From Streptomyces viridochromogenes DSM 40736 (lineage in GTDB: Bacteria > Actinomycetota > Actinomycetes > Streptomycetales > Streptomycetaceae), in assembly GCF_000158955.1 (NCBI RefSeq), contig NZ_GG657757.1, forward strand, positions 8,370,854 through 8,434,853: a stretch of 64,000 nt of DNA, written 5' to 3'. This document shows positions 28,389 to 36,922 of the stretch, piece after piece. A program made the translations under genes and the position numbers. Numbering within the stretch: the stretch's first letter is position 1; each line of letters opens with the position of its first letter. Below the pieces are notes generated by a model that saw only the letters and a list, made by a program, of their open reading frames with translations, made no database searches and was not told the origin of the DNA.

Positions 28389-29144
28389 CTATGCGTCGCC
28401 CGACCGCGGTGTGGTGGCGCCGTTCGGGGACGTCTCGGCTTTCGTGTGGAGGATGTCGCGGGCCTGTTCCGCGGCGCGGGTGATGCTCTCGCCGACGAAG
28501 TCGACGAAGCGGGCGATGTTCTCGAGCCGGACGGCGGCCGGGGTGTCCGGGCCGAGGAGGCCGACGCCCCGCCGTGCGGTGTCGGCGAGCTGGGCATGGC
28601 CTCGGGCGCTGGCGATCATGCCCTGGTAGAAGACGTCACTGTCGACGACGTAGCGCTCACGGCGGCCTTCGTCGCGTTCCCGGCGGATGAGGCCCTGGCT
28701 TTCGAGAAGCGTGACCGCCTTCGAGATGGACGCCGGGCTGACCTGGAGGTGACGGGCGAGTTCTGACGCGGTGAGGCTTCCGGCGTCGTTGGTGTAGAGG
28801 CAGGTCAGCACCCGGGACATCATCTTGGGCAGACCCTGTTGCATGAGGAGGGTGGTGAACGCCTCCTCGTACTCGCGGACCGCCTCGGCGTCGCGTCCAT
28901 GGGGCTGCGGGGGCGCCTCCGGTCCGCGGGGCGCGGTCTGCCTGCGCCGGTGGGTGCGGCGTTCGGTGGCGCGGTGGGCGAGGTCGGCGCGGTAGGTGGC
29001 GGGACCGCCGTTGCGCATCACCTCGCGCGTGACCGTCGAGGTCGGGCGGTCCAGACGCCTGGCGATCTCCGCGTAGGCGAGGCCGTCGGCCAGTCCCAAC
29101 GAGATCTGCTGGCGCTCCTGCTGGGTGAGTCTGCCTCCCGGCAT
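28389..29144 (-). CDS. Double-HTH regulator: IS30-type HTH fused to a MarR/GbsR-like winged HTH
   Basis: 251 aa from ATG 29144, which follows GAAGGAGG with ideal spacing. Residues 1-45 (RLTQQERQQISLGLADGLAY, then IARRLDRPTSTVTREVMRNG) match the HTH at the start of IS30-type transposases. Residues ~85-170 form a MarR-type domain (LTASELARHLQVSPASISKA, VTLLESQGLIRRERDEGRRE). No transposase catalytic region is present. It faces the DUF4097 gene at 29367, and the region between holds repeated TTGCAACG half-sites, the likely operators. Confidence 0.85.
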   Translation of the reverse strand: MPGGRLTQQERQQISLGLADGLAYAEIARRLDRPTSTVTREVMRNGGPATYRADLAHRATERRTHRRRQTAPRGPEAPPQPHGRDAEAVREYEEAFTTLLMQQGLPKMMSRVLTCLYTNDAGSLTASELARHLQVSPASISKAVTLLESQGLIRRERDEGRRERYVVDSDVFYQGMIASARGHAQLADTARRGVGLLGPDTPAAVRLENIARFVDFVGESITRAAEQARDILHTKAETSPNGATTPRSGDA

Positions 29145-29196
29145 CGCGGCCTCCTTCGTGGTCCGTGGTCTCTGCACCATAGCGTTCACCCTGAAA

Positions 29197-29251
29197 CCAT
29201 TGCAACGCTGCGGTCAGGTGATGTTGCGTTAGATTCAAGGCCATTGCAACG
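29197..29251. repeat. Direct repeats CCATTGCAACG (candidate operator half-sites)
   Basis: CCATTGCAACG occurs at 29197-29207 and 29241-29251, 44 bases (about four helical turns) apart, with GTTGCGTT between them. They lie just upstream of the regulator start. Confidence 0.55.
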
Positions 29252-29297
29252 ATTTCGCTGCGATGACCTGCACTTATGGCGTTTCTATGCAATGAAT

Positions 29298-29324
29298 ACG
29301 TTGCCGAGTTCATGAACGCAACGT
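29298..29324. promoter_or_regulatory. Inverted repeat ACGTTGC-N13-GCAACGT before the DUF4097 gene
   Basis: A perfect 7-bp dyad built from the same GCAACG unit as the direct repeats at 29197 and 29241, 43 bases upstream of ATG 29367. Likely operator for the divergent regulator (inference). Confidence 0.55.
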
Positions 29325-29366
29325 AGCGTTTCCTTCGTCAGAAACAACGGACCGAAGGAGCGCACG

Positions 29367-30038
29367 ATGCAGAAGTTCGACACCCCCACCCAGGTCTCCG
29401 CCGTCCTCGACATCCCGGCGGGACGCATCAGGTTCATCGCCGCCGACCGGGCCGACACCACGGTGGAGATCCTGCCCGCGGACGCCTCCAGGAGCCGCGA
29501 CGTGAAGGCGGCCGAGCAGATCGAGGTCGCCTGTGGCGACGGGGTCCTGCGGATCGAGGCCCCGCCGGCGAAGAACCGGATCCTCGGACACCCCGGCTCC
29601 GTCGAGGTGACGGTCCAGCTGCCCACCGGCTCCCACGTCGAGGCGAAGGCGGCGGACGCCGAACTCCGTGGCGTCGGACGGCTCGGCGACGTCACCTTCG
29701 AGGGCGCGCAGGCCACAGTCAAGCTCGACGAGACCGAGAGCGCCCGCCTCACCCTCCAGGCCGGCGACATCACGGTCGGCCGCCTGAACGGCCCCGGCGA
29801 GCTCAGCACCCGCAAGGGCGACCTCCGCATCACCGAGGCCGTGCGCGGCACGCTCACGCTGCGGACCGAGCACGGCGACATCTCGGTCGGCGCCGCCCGT
29901 GGAGTCTTCGCCTCCCTGGACGCCGGCACCGGCCACGGCCGCATCCACAACACGCTCAAGAACGCCGACGGCGCCGACGCCGCCCTGGCCATCCACGCCA
30001 CCACCGACTACGGCGACATCACCGCCCGCAGCATGTAG
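29367..30038 (+). CDS. DUF4097-family beta-solenoid protein
   Basis: 223 aa with repeated short beta-strand units (VEVTVQLPTGSHVEAKAADA, TLQAGDITVGRLNG, LRTEHGDISVGAARG, TTDYGDITARSM), the DUF4097/4098 pattern. No signal peptide. In Streptomyces such proteins are usually encoded beside MarR- or PadR-type regulators, as here. Molecular function is unknown. Good ribosome site GAAGGAG. The 281 bases after the stop contain no gene I can support. Confidence 0.88.
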   Translation: MQKFDTPTQVSAVLDIPAGRIRFIAADRADTTVEILPADASRSRDVKAAEQIEVACGDGVLRIEAPPAKNRILGHPGSVEVTVQLPTGSHVEAKAADAELRGVGRLGDVTFEGAQATVKLDETESARLTLQAGDITVGRLNGPGELSTRKGDLRITEAVRGTLTLRTEHGDISVGAARGVFASLDAGTGHGRIHNTLKNADGADAALAIHATTDYGDITARSM

Positions 30039-30319
30039 CCGCCCACGGCCTCAGTGGGAGCACCGCTCACGTCCGTTGTCCGAGGGCGGCGCACACCGAC
30101 ACCGCGTCGGCGTCCGCCGCCAGCGCGAGAACGGTCAGCACCTCGAGCAGCCGGCTCGCGCCGCTGGGCGCCGCACTGATGAGGGTGGGGCGGTGGCTGG
30201 AGAGGCGTGGCCATCTCATGCCCGTACCGCCCACCGGTCTGCGGACCGCCGAGCCGCCCCGAGAATCCCTCGAAGGCCGGTACGTCTCGGGAGCGATGCC
30301 GTGGCAGGACAGGAGATGA

Positions 30320-31351
30320 ATGGGGGTAACCGGATCGGACAGCACGGTTCAGACCACAGCCCCCGCGCCAAGGAGTGTCCACGCCATGGGTACCGCCGTC
30401 CACGTCCCACAGACCCGGGACATGATCGGGGAGGAGCTCTCCGGGGACGAGGCGTTCACCGCCTTGCGCCGCTACGGAGGGCTGCGGCTGCTGGCCGACT
30501 CCTTCGTACGGTTCCGCTACGCGGACGGTTTCACCAACGCACGCGCACTCGCCTTCCAGGTGGTGCTCGGGCTGGTTCCGTGCACCGTGGCGCTCGTCGG
30601 GCTGGCCACGTCGGTGCACACGGAGGGGGTGGGCCGGGTCATCGAGCTCACGCTCGGCCGGATCGTGCCCGGCGCCAGCGCCGACATCGTCGAGGACGCC
30701 TTCGAGGGGACGCGGCGCACCGCTCACGGAGATGTGTGGAGCACGCTCGCCCTGTGGCTCGGCCTGGGCTTCGCGTTGCTGAACCTGGCTTCGGCCATGG
30801 GCCAGATCGAGCGGGGCGCCAACCGTATCTACGGCATCGAGCGTGACCGTCCCTTCCCGCGCAAGTACGCGCGGGCGATCGTTCTCGCGCTCGCCGCCGG
30901 TCTGCCCCTGGTGTCGGGGTTCGTCGTCCTCGTCGCCGGCGAAGCCGTGGGCGAGGCGGTGGCGGAGACGGCCGGCTGGGAGGGCGGCGGGCCGCAGTGG
31001 TGGGGCGTGCTCGACTTCCCGGTGGGGCTGGTGCTGGCCTGGGTGGCCTCGGCCGTGATCTTCCGCTGGTCGCCCCGCCGCGTCCAGCCCGGCTACACCT
31101 GGCTGGCCTTCGGCTCGGCCGTGCACCTGCTGCTGTGGGTGTCGGCCACGTGGCTGCTCGCCCTGTACGTCGAGCGGAGCGGCGCCTTCGGCGCCGTGTA
31201 CGGGCCGCTCACCGCCTTCGTCGCCCTGCTGCTGTGGGCCAACCTCACCGCTGTCGCGCTCTTCCTCGGCATCGCCTTCGCCGCCCAGCTGGAGGCGGCC
31301 CGCGCCGGCATCGAGCAAGCCGCCCGACCCGACCCGGGCCCCGGCCGCTGA
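30320..31351 (+). CDS. YihY/BrkB-family integral membrane protein
   Basis: 343 aa with about six membrane segments. After a ~55-residue hydrophilic N-terminus come FVRFRYADGFTNARALAFQV, VVLGLVPCTVALVGLATS, MGQIERGANRIYGIERDRPF and the C-terminal VYGPLTAFVALLLWANLTAV, the YihY (formerly RNase BN-like) pattern. Function of the family is unsettled; it was long mis-annotated as ribonuclease BN. ATG 30320 follows AGGACAGGAG. Confidence 0.88.
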   Translation: MGVTGSDSTVQTTAPAPRSVHAMGTAVHVPQTRDMIGEELSGDEAFTALRRYGGLRLLADSFVRFRYADGFTNARALAFQVVLGLVPCTVALVGLATSVHTEGVGRVIELTLGRIVPGASADIVEDAFEGTRRTAHGDVWSTLALWLGLGFALLNLASAMGQIERGANRIYGIERDRPFPRKYARAIVLALAAGLPLVSGFVVLVAGEAVGEAVAETAGWEGGGPQWWGVLDFPVGLVLAWVASAVIFRWSPRRVQPGYTWLAFGSAVHLLLWVSATWLLALYVERSGAFGAVYGPLTAFVALLLWANLTAVALFLGIAFAAQLEAARAGIEQAARPDPGPGR

Positions 31352-31386
31352 GGCCGCACGGACGGTCGAGGCACGCTGCCGCCTGC

Positions 31387-31812
31387 TCAGCCACGCGCCG
31401 CGGCGGTCACCGTCGCGGGGTCCTCCCCGGTCAGTTCGACGATGCGGTGCGGCGGCACACCGGCGGCCAGCGCGCGTCCGATCAGGCCGTCCCGGCCGTC
31501 CGAGATGTCACGGTAGGTGAGCAGCTCCTCCTCGATGCCGGCCAGCGACTCCGGCGCCATCAGATGACGGACCCGGCTCAACTCCTCATCGCTCAACGGC
31601 ACGGGCAGCCGTTCCGCTCCATCCGGGACGGCCGCCGTCTCCTCCGGCGGCAGCAACCGCAGGTGCGGAGAGCCCGGCGTACTGCCCTGGGCGTCCAGCC
31701 ACGCACGTACCGCGGGAGTCTCCATGCACGCCAGATCGCCGACGGCGGCGGGCACCACGCCGAGCGGCACGGACGCGTCGTCGAGCAGGAAGAGGTAGGC
31801 GTCGTCGGTCAT
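31387..31812 (-). CDS. Hypothetical protein (141 aa), small acidic
   Basis: Start ATG 31812 (MTDDAYLFLLDDASVPLG) behind GAGAAGGAG. Acidic, with a helical C-terminal part (LSDEELSRVRHLMAPESLAG, IVELTGEDPATVTAAARG, the last resembling a small HTH). No membrane segment or signal. I do not recognise a family. It is followed by the lyase gene in convergent-neutral context (same strand gap of over 100 bases upstream), so it seems to be its own unit. Confidence 0.65.
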   Translation of the reverse strand: MTDDAYLFLLDDASVPLGVVPAAVGDLACMETPAVRAWLDAQGSTPGSPHLRLLPPEETAAVPDGAERLPVPLSDEELSRVRHLMAPESLAGIEEELLTYRDISDGRDGLIGRALAAGVPPHRIVELTGEDPATVTAAARG

Positions 31813-31925
31813 CGTCGGCTCCTTCTCCACGGGGGGTGGTCGACCTCCCTTTACCCCGCCGCGCCCGGATTACCGCCGTCTCACCCTGCCGGGTCACCAC
31901 TGAAACGGCCACTGGGGTCACACCC

Positions 31926-33440
31926 TCACTCGCTGCTCCTCCAGATGTCCGTGAACCGGTCGAGCAGCGCGGCCGCCGCCGTCACGTCGTCCGTGAGCGG
32001 CCGGTCGGCCGGATCGTCGTCGAGCACCGAACCGGCGAGCTCCAGTGCACGGCCGACCGGAAGCCCCGGCTCGACCCTGAGACCCCGCTGGCGCAACGCC
32101 CGTACGGCGGCGACGAGTTCACAGCCGACCACGAGACGGAACGCGTCGCACAGCCGCAACGTCTGACGCGCGGCCAGCGAGGCGAAGCTGGCCTGTTCCT
32201 CGACGCCCCGGGAGAGGACGGCGTGGCCGAGCGACGCGGGTGCCGAGAACGCCCGCAGGTCGCCGAGGGCGGCACCGGCGGCGTACTCCAGGATCATCAC
32301 GCCGGACGAGGCGGGCTCCGGGTCGGAGAGGAAGGGGCGCAGCCGGGTGTAGGTGGGCTCGTTCAGGGTCGCGAGGCGGGAGGTCGACAGGCGCGCCACC
32401 TGCGTCAGTGACAGCCTGAAGTGGTCCAGGGCCAGGGCGAGTTGAGCCTGGTAGAAGCCGCCGTGGTGGTAGGCCGCCATCTCCTCGGGGAAGATGAGCG
32501 GGTTCTCGGCGGCCGCGTTGATCTCGATGGCGACGACCTCTTCCAGGGTGTCCGCGGCGTCGTGCGCCGGGCCGTGGATCTGGGGCAGGCACCGGAAGCC
32601 GTACGGGTCCTGGAGACGGTCGAGCGGCGGGGTCGGACGATCGGCCGCCCCGATCAGCCCCCGCATACGGCGGGCGACTTCCGCGCAGCCGCGGTGCGGG
32701 CGGGCCGCGTGCACGGGGGCGGCGTACGCCTCGTGCGAACCGTCGACGGCCAGCAGCGACAACGCGGCGACGACCTGGGTGGCCTCCAGCAGCCCCCGCA
32801 GTTCGTGCAGGGCGAGGGCCGACTGCCCGAGGGTGAGGGCGTTGCTGCTGATGAAGGCCAGCGCGTCGTTGTTGTCGAGCGGCAGGGGCTCCGGCGCGGT
32901 GGCGCCGTGCCACGGATGCTCTCCCGCCAAGGCCAGCCCCGCCTGCGCCAGGGCCGCGATGTCACCGGTGCCGACGGAGCCGAACTCGTTGACGACCGGG
33001 TACGCCCCGCTCTCCAGCGACTCGCACAACGCCGTCACGACGCTGGGCCGCAGCCCCGCGCCGCCGGCCAGCAGCTGGTTGGCCCGAACGGCGAGCATCG
33101 CACGCACCTGACGGGCGGGGAGCTCTTCCCCGATGGCACCGGCGTGGCTGCGCAGCAGTCGCAGACCGTGCGCGGCGTCCGCACCGCTGGGCACATCCTC
33201 GTTCCGTTTGGCGCCGACGCCGGTGGAGCGGCCGTACACGCGGCCGGTCGCGGCGATCTGGCGGGCGGCGTTCCAGGACTCCTCGACGCGCCGCATCGCC
33301 TCGCTCCCGGGGACCGGCCGAGCCGTTCCACGAGCGAGCCGTACGACGTCCGCCACGCCGAGGCCTGCGCCGTCGAGGACGACAAGACCCGAGCCTTTGT
33401 GGCGCACATCCCTGGGTTCGTCCACAATCCGAGACGACAT
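31926..33440 (-). CDS. Histidine/aromatic ammonia-lyase-fold protein lacking the MIO Ala-Ser-Gly
   Basis: 504 aa, full length for the HAL/PAL family. The fold is clear: VYGRSTGVGAKRNEDV (the active-site Tyr loop), LRLLRSHAGAIGEELP, NNDALAFISSNALTLGQSAL, EINAAAENPLIF and GVEEQASFASLAARQ. The MIO-forming loop, normally GSVGASGDLAPL, reads GSVGTGDIAAL (~154-164), one residue short and without Ala-Ser-Gly, so the usual electrophilic cofactor cannot form. MIO-less members include ergothionase, which eliminates trimethylamine from ergothioneine. It is divergent from a betaine-type importer, which fits a trimethylated histidine-type substrate. ATG 33440 is chosen over TTG 33449. Confidence 0.88.
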   Translation of the reverse strand: MSSRIVDEPRDVRHKGSGLVVLDGAGLGVADVVRLARGTARPVPGSEAMRRVEESWNAARQIAATGRVYGRSTGVGAKRNEDVPSGADAAHGLRLLRSHAGAIGEELPARQVRAMLAVRANQLLAGGAGLRPSVVTALCESLESGAYPVVNEFGSVGTGDIAALAQAGLALAGEHPWHGATAPEPLPLDNNDALAFISSNALTLGQSALALHELRGLLEATQVVAALSLLAVDGSHEAYAAPVHAARPHRGCAEVARRMRGLIGAADRPTPPLDRLQDPYGFRCLPQIHGPAHDAADTLEEVVAIEINAAAENPLIFPEEMAAYHHGGFYQAQLALALDHFRLSLTQVARLSTSRLATLNEPTYTRLRPFLSDPEPASSGVMILEYAAGAALGDLRAFSAPASLGHAVLSRGVEEQASFASLAARQTLRLCDAFRLVVGCELVAAVRALRQRGLRVEPGLPVGRALELAGSVLDDDPADRPLTDDVTAAAALLDRFTDIWRSSE

Positions 33441-33491
33441 CAAGCCCAAACACCCCTCAATCCAGACACTCCATCTCGCCTTGCGGAAATC

Positions 33492-33523
33492 CGTTACCTC
33501 GGATTAACGCCGACCCGTTGACA
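33492..33523. promoter_or_regulatory. Divergent promoter region of the lyase and betaine-type importer
   Basis: The 141-base gap between 33440 and 33582 is AT-rich for this genome. It holds an inverted repeat CGTTA-N8-TAACG (33492-33509) and a TTGACA (33518-33523) that could be a -35 for the importer. A TTATAC lies at 33556, too far for the same promoter. Suggestive only. Confidence 0.35.
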
Positions 33524-33581
33524 AGTTATTCACGTACCGAGAACTCTGCATGAGGTTATACAGCCGGGCAAGGGGCATCTC

Positions 33582-34619
33582 ATGATTCAGTTCGACGCAG
33601 TGCACAAGCGCTTCCCCAATGGCGCCGAGGCAGTCCACGACCTATCCCTCGACCTGCCGGAAGGGGGCGTGACCGTGCTCGTCGGATCCTCCGGTTGCGG
33701 CAAGACGACCACTCTGCGGATGATCAACCGGATGGTCGAACCGACCTCCGGCACCATCCGTGTCGGCGGCAAGGACGTCCAGCAGCAGGACGCGGCCGAA
33801 CTGCGGCGCTCCATCGGGTACGTCATCCAGCAGGCCGGCCTCTTCCCGCACCGCACGGTGCTCGACAACGTCGCCACCGTGCCGCTGCTGCTGGGCCATG
33901 GCCGCAAGCAGGCGAGAGCCCGCGCGGCCGGGCTCCTCGAAACCGTCGGCCTCGCCGCTGACGTCGGCAAGCGCTACCCGCACCAGCTCTCGGGCGGCCA
34001 GCAGCAGCGCGTCGGTGTCGCCCGCGCCCTGGCCGCCGACCCGCCCGTCCTGCTCATGGACGAGCCCTTCGGCGCGGTCGACCCCGTCGTACGCAGCCAG
34101 CTCCAGGACGAGCTGCTGCGACTGCAGGAGGAGTTGAACAAGACGATCGTCTTCGTCACACACGACATCGACGAGGCCGTACGACTGGGCGACCGGATCG
34201 CGGTCTTCCGCACCGGCGGCCACCTCGTCCAGTGCTCCTCGCCCACCGAACTCCTGGCCCGCCCGGCAGACGACTTCGTGGCCGGCTTCCTCGGCGCCGA
34301 GCGCGGCCTCAAGCTGCTCTCCCTGAGGACCCTCGCCGCCGTCCCGCAGGGCCCGGCTCCCGGGGGCGGCGGCACCTGGACGCTCGTCCTCGACGAGGCG
34401 CGCAAGCCGCTGCACTGGGCTTCGGAGGACGGCGAGGTGCCGGTGCGGCCCCTCAAGGACACCGACTCCCTGCTGTCAGCACTCAACGAGTCCGTGGCCT
34501 CCCCGACCGGCCTGATCGCTCGCGTCGACGCCGCCGGGACCCTCACCGGCGTCTCGTCCCGCGACGACATCCACAGCCACGCCGGTCAGGCCCACAGCGA
34601 AGCGCGGGTGGCCGCATGA
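33582..34619 (+). CDS. Betaine/choline-type (OpuCA-like) ABC transporter ATPase
   Basis: 345 aa. Walker A GSSGCGKTT, signature LSGGQQQRVGVARALA, Walker B VLLMDEPFGAVDP and the H-loop FVTHDIDEA are all present. The C-terminal ~110 residues (TWTLVLDEARKPLHWASEDG, SPTGLIARVDAAGTLTGVSS) are a reduced CBS-like domain as in OpuCA. First gene of an ATPase-permease-permease-binding protein operon; it overlaps the next gene by ATGA. The binding protein and divergent lyase hint at a quaternary-ammonium substrate. Confidence 0.92.
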   Translation: MIQFDAVHKRFPNGAEAVHDLSLDLPEGGVTVLVGSSGCGKTTTLRMINRMVEPTSGTIRVGGKDVQQQDAAELRRSIGYVIQQAGLFPHRTVLDNVATVPLLLGHGRKQARARAAGLLETVGLAADVGKRYPHQLSGGQQQRVGVARALAADPPVLLMDEPFGAVDPVVRSQLQDELLRLQEELNKTIVFVTHDIDEAVRLGDRIAVFRTGGHLVQCSSPTELLARPADDFVAGFLGAERGLKLLSLRTLAAVPQGPAPGGGGTWTLVLDEARKPLHWASEDGEVPVRPLKDTDSLLSALNESVASPTGLIARVDAAGTLTGVSSRDDIHSHAGQAHSEARVAA

Positions 34620-35257
34620 CCCTCGACTGGTCGTGGATATCCGGCCACACCGACGATTTGACCACCCTCACCCTCTCCCACCTCCAGGCCGCCCTGACCG
34701 CGGTCCTGCTCGGCCTGCTGATCTCCCTTCCTCTCGCGGTCGTCGCACACCGCGTCCGCCCCCTGCGCGGCTTCCTCCTCGGCATCTCGAACGTCCTGTT
34801 CACGATCCCGTCGATCGCGATCTTCGTGCTCCTTCTTCCGGTGAGCGGCCTGACCCGCACCACCACCGTCATCGGCCTGACGATCTACACCCTGGTCGTC
34901 CTGCTCCGGAACACGGTCGAGGGCCTCGACTCCGTCCCCCTGAAGACGAAGGAGGCGGCCAAGGCCATGGGCACGCGCCCCTTGCGGACGCTCCTCACCG
35001 TCGAGCTCCCCCTCGCCCTCCCCGTGATCATGGCGGGGGTCCGGATCGCGACGGTCATGTCGATCTCGCTGGTCTCCGTCGCGACGTACATCGGCGACGG
35101 CGGACTCGGCCAGCTCTTCACCGACGGCTTCCAGCGCAACTTCCCCACCCCAGTGATCGCGGGCGTGGCCCTCACGATCCTCCTCGCGGTGGCCGCGGAC
35201 GCCCTGCTGGTCGCGCTCCAGTACGTCCTGACCCCCTGGAAGAGGCGGCGAGCCTGA
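34616..35257 (+). CDS. Betaine-type ABC transporter permease
   Basis: 213 aa, five to six membrane segments. The EAA loop reads LKTKEAAKAMGTRPLRTLLT and the end ALLVALQYVLTPWKRRRA is typical of OpuCB/OpuCD-like permeases. ATGA overlap with the ATPase gene and a one-base gap to the second permease. Confidence 0.9.
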   Translation: MTLDWSWISGHTDDLTTLTLSHLQAALTAVLLGLLISLPLAVVAHRVRPLRGFLLGISNVLFTIPSIAIFVLLLPVSGLTRTTTVIGLTIYTLVVLLRNTVEGLDSVPLKTKEAAKAMGTRPLRTLLTVELPLALPVIMAGVRIATVMSISLVSVATYIGDGGLGQLFTDGFQRNFPTPVIAGVALTILLAVAADALLVALQYVLTPWKRRRA

Positions 35258-35258
35258 C

Positions 35259-35921
35259 ATGTACGAACTCTTCGAGAACCTCGGCACGTGGCTGGTCAGC
35301 GACGCTCAGTGGTCCGGCCCGGACGGCATCGGCCACCGTCTCGCCGAACACCTCCAGTACTCGCTCCTGGCCACGCTCATCGCGGCCGCCATCGGCCTCC
35401 CGCTCGGCCTGCTGATCGGACACACCGGTAAGGGCGCGTTCGTCGCGATCAACCTCGCGTCCTTCGGCCGCGCCCTCCCGACCGTCGGGCTGGTCGTGCT
35501 GGTCTTCCTGGCCGGCGGTCTGTCGATGCTGCCGGTGTACGTCGCGCTGGTCGCCCTGGCGGTACCGGCGATCGTCACCAACACCTACGCGGGCATGACG
35601 GCCGTCGACCCGGATGTGAAGGACGCCGCGCGCGGACAGGGGATGCGCGGCCATCAGGTCCTCGCTCACGTGGAACTGCCCCTCGCCCTTCCGCTGATCA
35701 TGACGGGGCTGCGGCTGGCACTGATCCAGGTGGTGGCCACGGCCACGATCGCCGCGTACGTCTCCTTCGGCGGGCTGGGCCGCTACGTCTTCGACGGCCT
35801 GGCCCAGCGCGACCTCGTGCAGGTGCTCGGCGGCGCGGTGCTGGTCGCCTTGGTCGCCGTGGTCCTCGACGTCGGCCTCGCCGGCCTTCAGCGCTTCCTC
35901 TTCCGTCACCGCACTGCCTAG
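35259..35921 (+). CDS. Second betaine-type ABC transporter permease
   Basis: 220 aa with five to six membrane segments and the EAA loop DVKDAARGQGMRGHQVLAHV. The second half contains LIQVVATATIAAYVSFGGLG. It pairs with the previous permease to form a heterodimeric channel, as in OpuC/Egt-type systems. One base separates the two genes. Confidence 0.9.
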   Translation: MYELFENLGTWLVSDAQWSGPDGIGHRLAEHLQYSLLATLIAAAIGLPLGLLIGHTGKGAFVAINLASFGRALPTVGLVVLVFLAGGLSMLPVYVALVALAVPAIVTNTYAGMTAVDPDVKDAARGQGMRGHQVLAHVELPLALPLIMTGLRLALIQVVATATIAAYVSFGGLGRYVFDGLAQRDLVQVLGGAVLVALVAVVLDVGLAGLQRFLFRHRTA

Positions 35922-35931
35922 GGAATCCGCA

Positions 35932-36860
35932 ATGAATCGTCGCACTCTCATCGGCGGCCTGTTCGCCGCCGCCTCCGTCCCCGCTCTCTCCGCGTGCGCA
36001 AGCGGCATCACTTCCCTCGACGGCCAGGGCGGCTCGACGACCGGCGGTGGCTCGAGCAGAGGCGGAGTCACCATCGGCACCGCCAACTTCACCGAGAACC
36101 AGGTGCTCGGCTACCTGTACGCCGCCGTCCTGGAGGCAGCCGGCGTGAAGACGACGGTCCGCCCCAACCTCGGCACCCGCGAGATCCTGATCCCCGCCCT
36201 CAAGGGCGGCGACATCGACCTCCTGCCCGAGTACCAGGGCGCCCTCCTCCACTACCTGGACCCCAAGGCGACGGCCACGGAGGAGGGCGAGATGCAGAAC
36301 GCCCTCGCCGCCGCCCTCCCGTCCGGCCTCCAGATCCTGCCGTACGGGATGGCCGAGGACTCGGACGCCTTCGTGGTCACCCGGGAGACAGCCAGGAAGT
36401 ACGGCCTGGCCTCCCTCGCCGACCTGAAGAAGCAGAACGGCAGACTGGTCATCGGTGCGTCGCTCGAGTACGAAGCGTCAGGTCGCGTGTGGGCCTGAAG
36501 GACGTGTACGGGGTGGAGTTCAAGGAATTCAAGTCCCTGGACTCCTCAGGGCCGCTGGTCAAAGGCGCCCTCAAGAAGGGCGACGTGGACGTGGCGAATC
36601 TCTTCACCACCGACACCGACATCCAGGACAACCACTGGGTGGTGCTGTCGGACCCGAAGAACCTCATCCCCGGGCAGCACGTCGTTCCTCTCATCGCCGA
36701 CCGCAAGGCCGACTCCAGGGTCCGCAAGGCCCTCGCCCGTCTCGGCAACGTCCTGACGACCGCCCAGCTCACCGAACTCAATCGGCAGGTGGACAAGGAC
36801 AAGAAGGACCCGAGCGACGTGGCCGACGCATACGCCGAACAGCACGGACTGACTCAGTAG
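35932..36860 (+). pseudogene. Betaine-type ABC transporter solute-binding lipoprotein, apparently frameshifted
   Basis: The N-terminus is a lipoprotein signal with a twin arginine and lipobox (MNRRTLIGGLFAAASVPALS then AC). Mature part: GVTIGTANFTENQVLGYLYA, GDIDLLPEYQGALLHYL, TARKYGLASLADLKKQNGRL, typical of the OpuCC/ProX class. The frame ends early at 36498, but the missing half continues in another frame (GLKDVYGVEFKEFKSLDSSG to AEQHGLTQ, stop 36860). A one-base loss near 36478-36490, just after LEYEASG, explains this. The rest of the operon is intact, so a sequencing error is quite possible. Confidence 0.8.
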
Positions 36861-36922
36861 GAGGCGGTGAGGAACATGCCTGTCGGCCTGGGTGGAGCTC
36901 CAACCCCTGGGGCTTCACACGG

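Noticed and set aside
28389..29144. IS30 transposase remnant
   Set aside because: Only the HTH is IS30-like; the protein continues as a MarR-type regulator, with an ideal ribosome site and no terminal inverted repeats around it.
33518..33561. A single -35/-10 promoter formed by TTGACA (33518) and TTATAC (33556)
   Set aside because: The spacing is over 30 bases, far beyond the usual 16-19.
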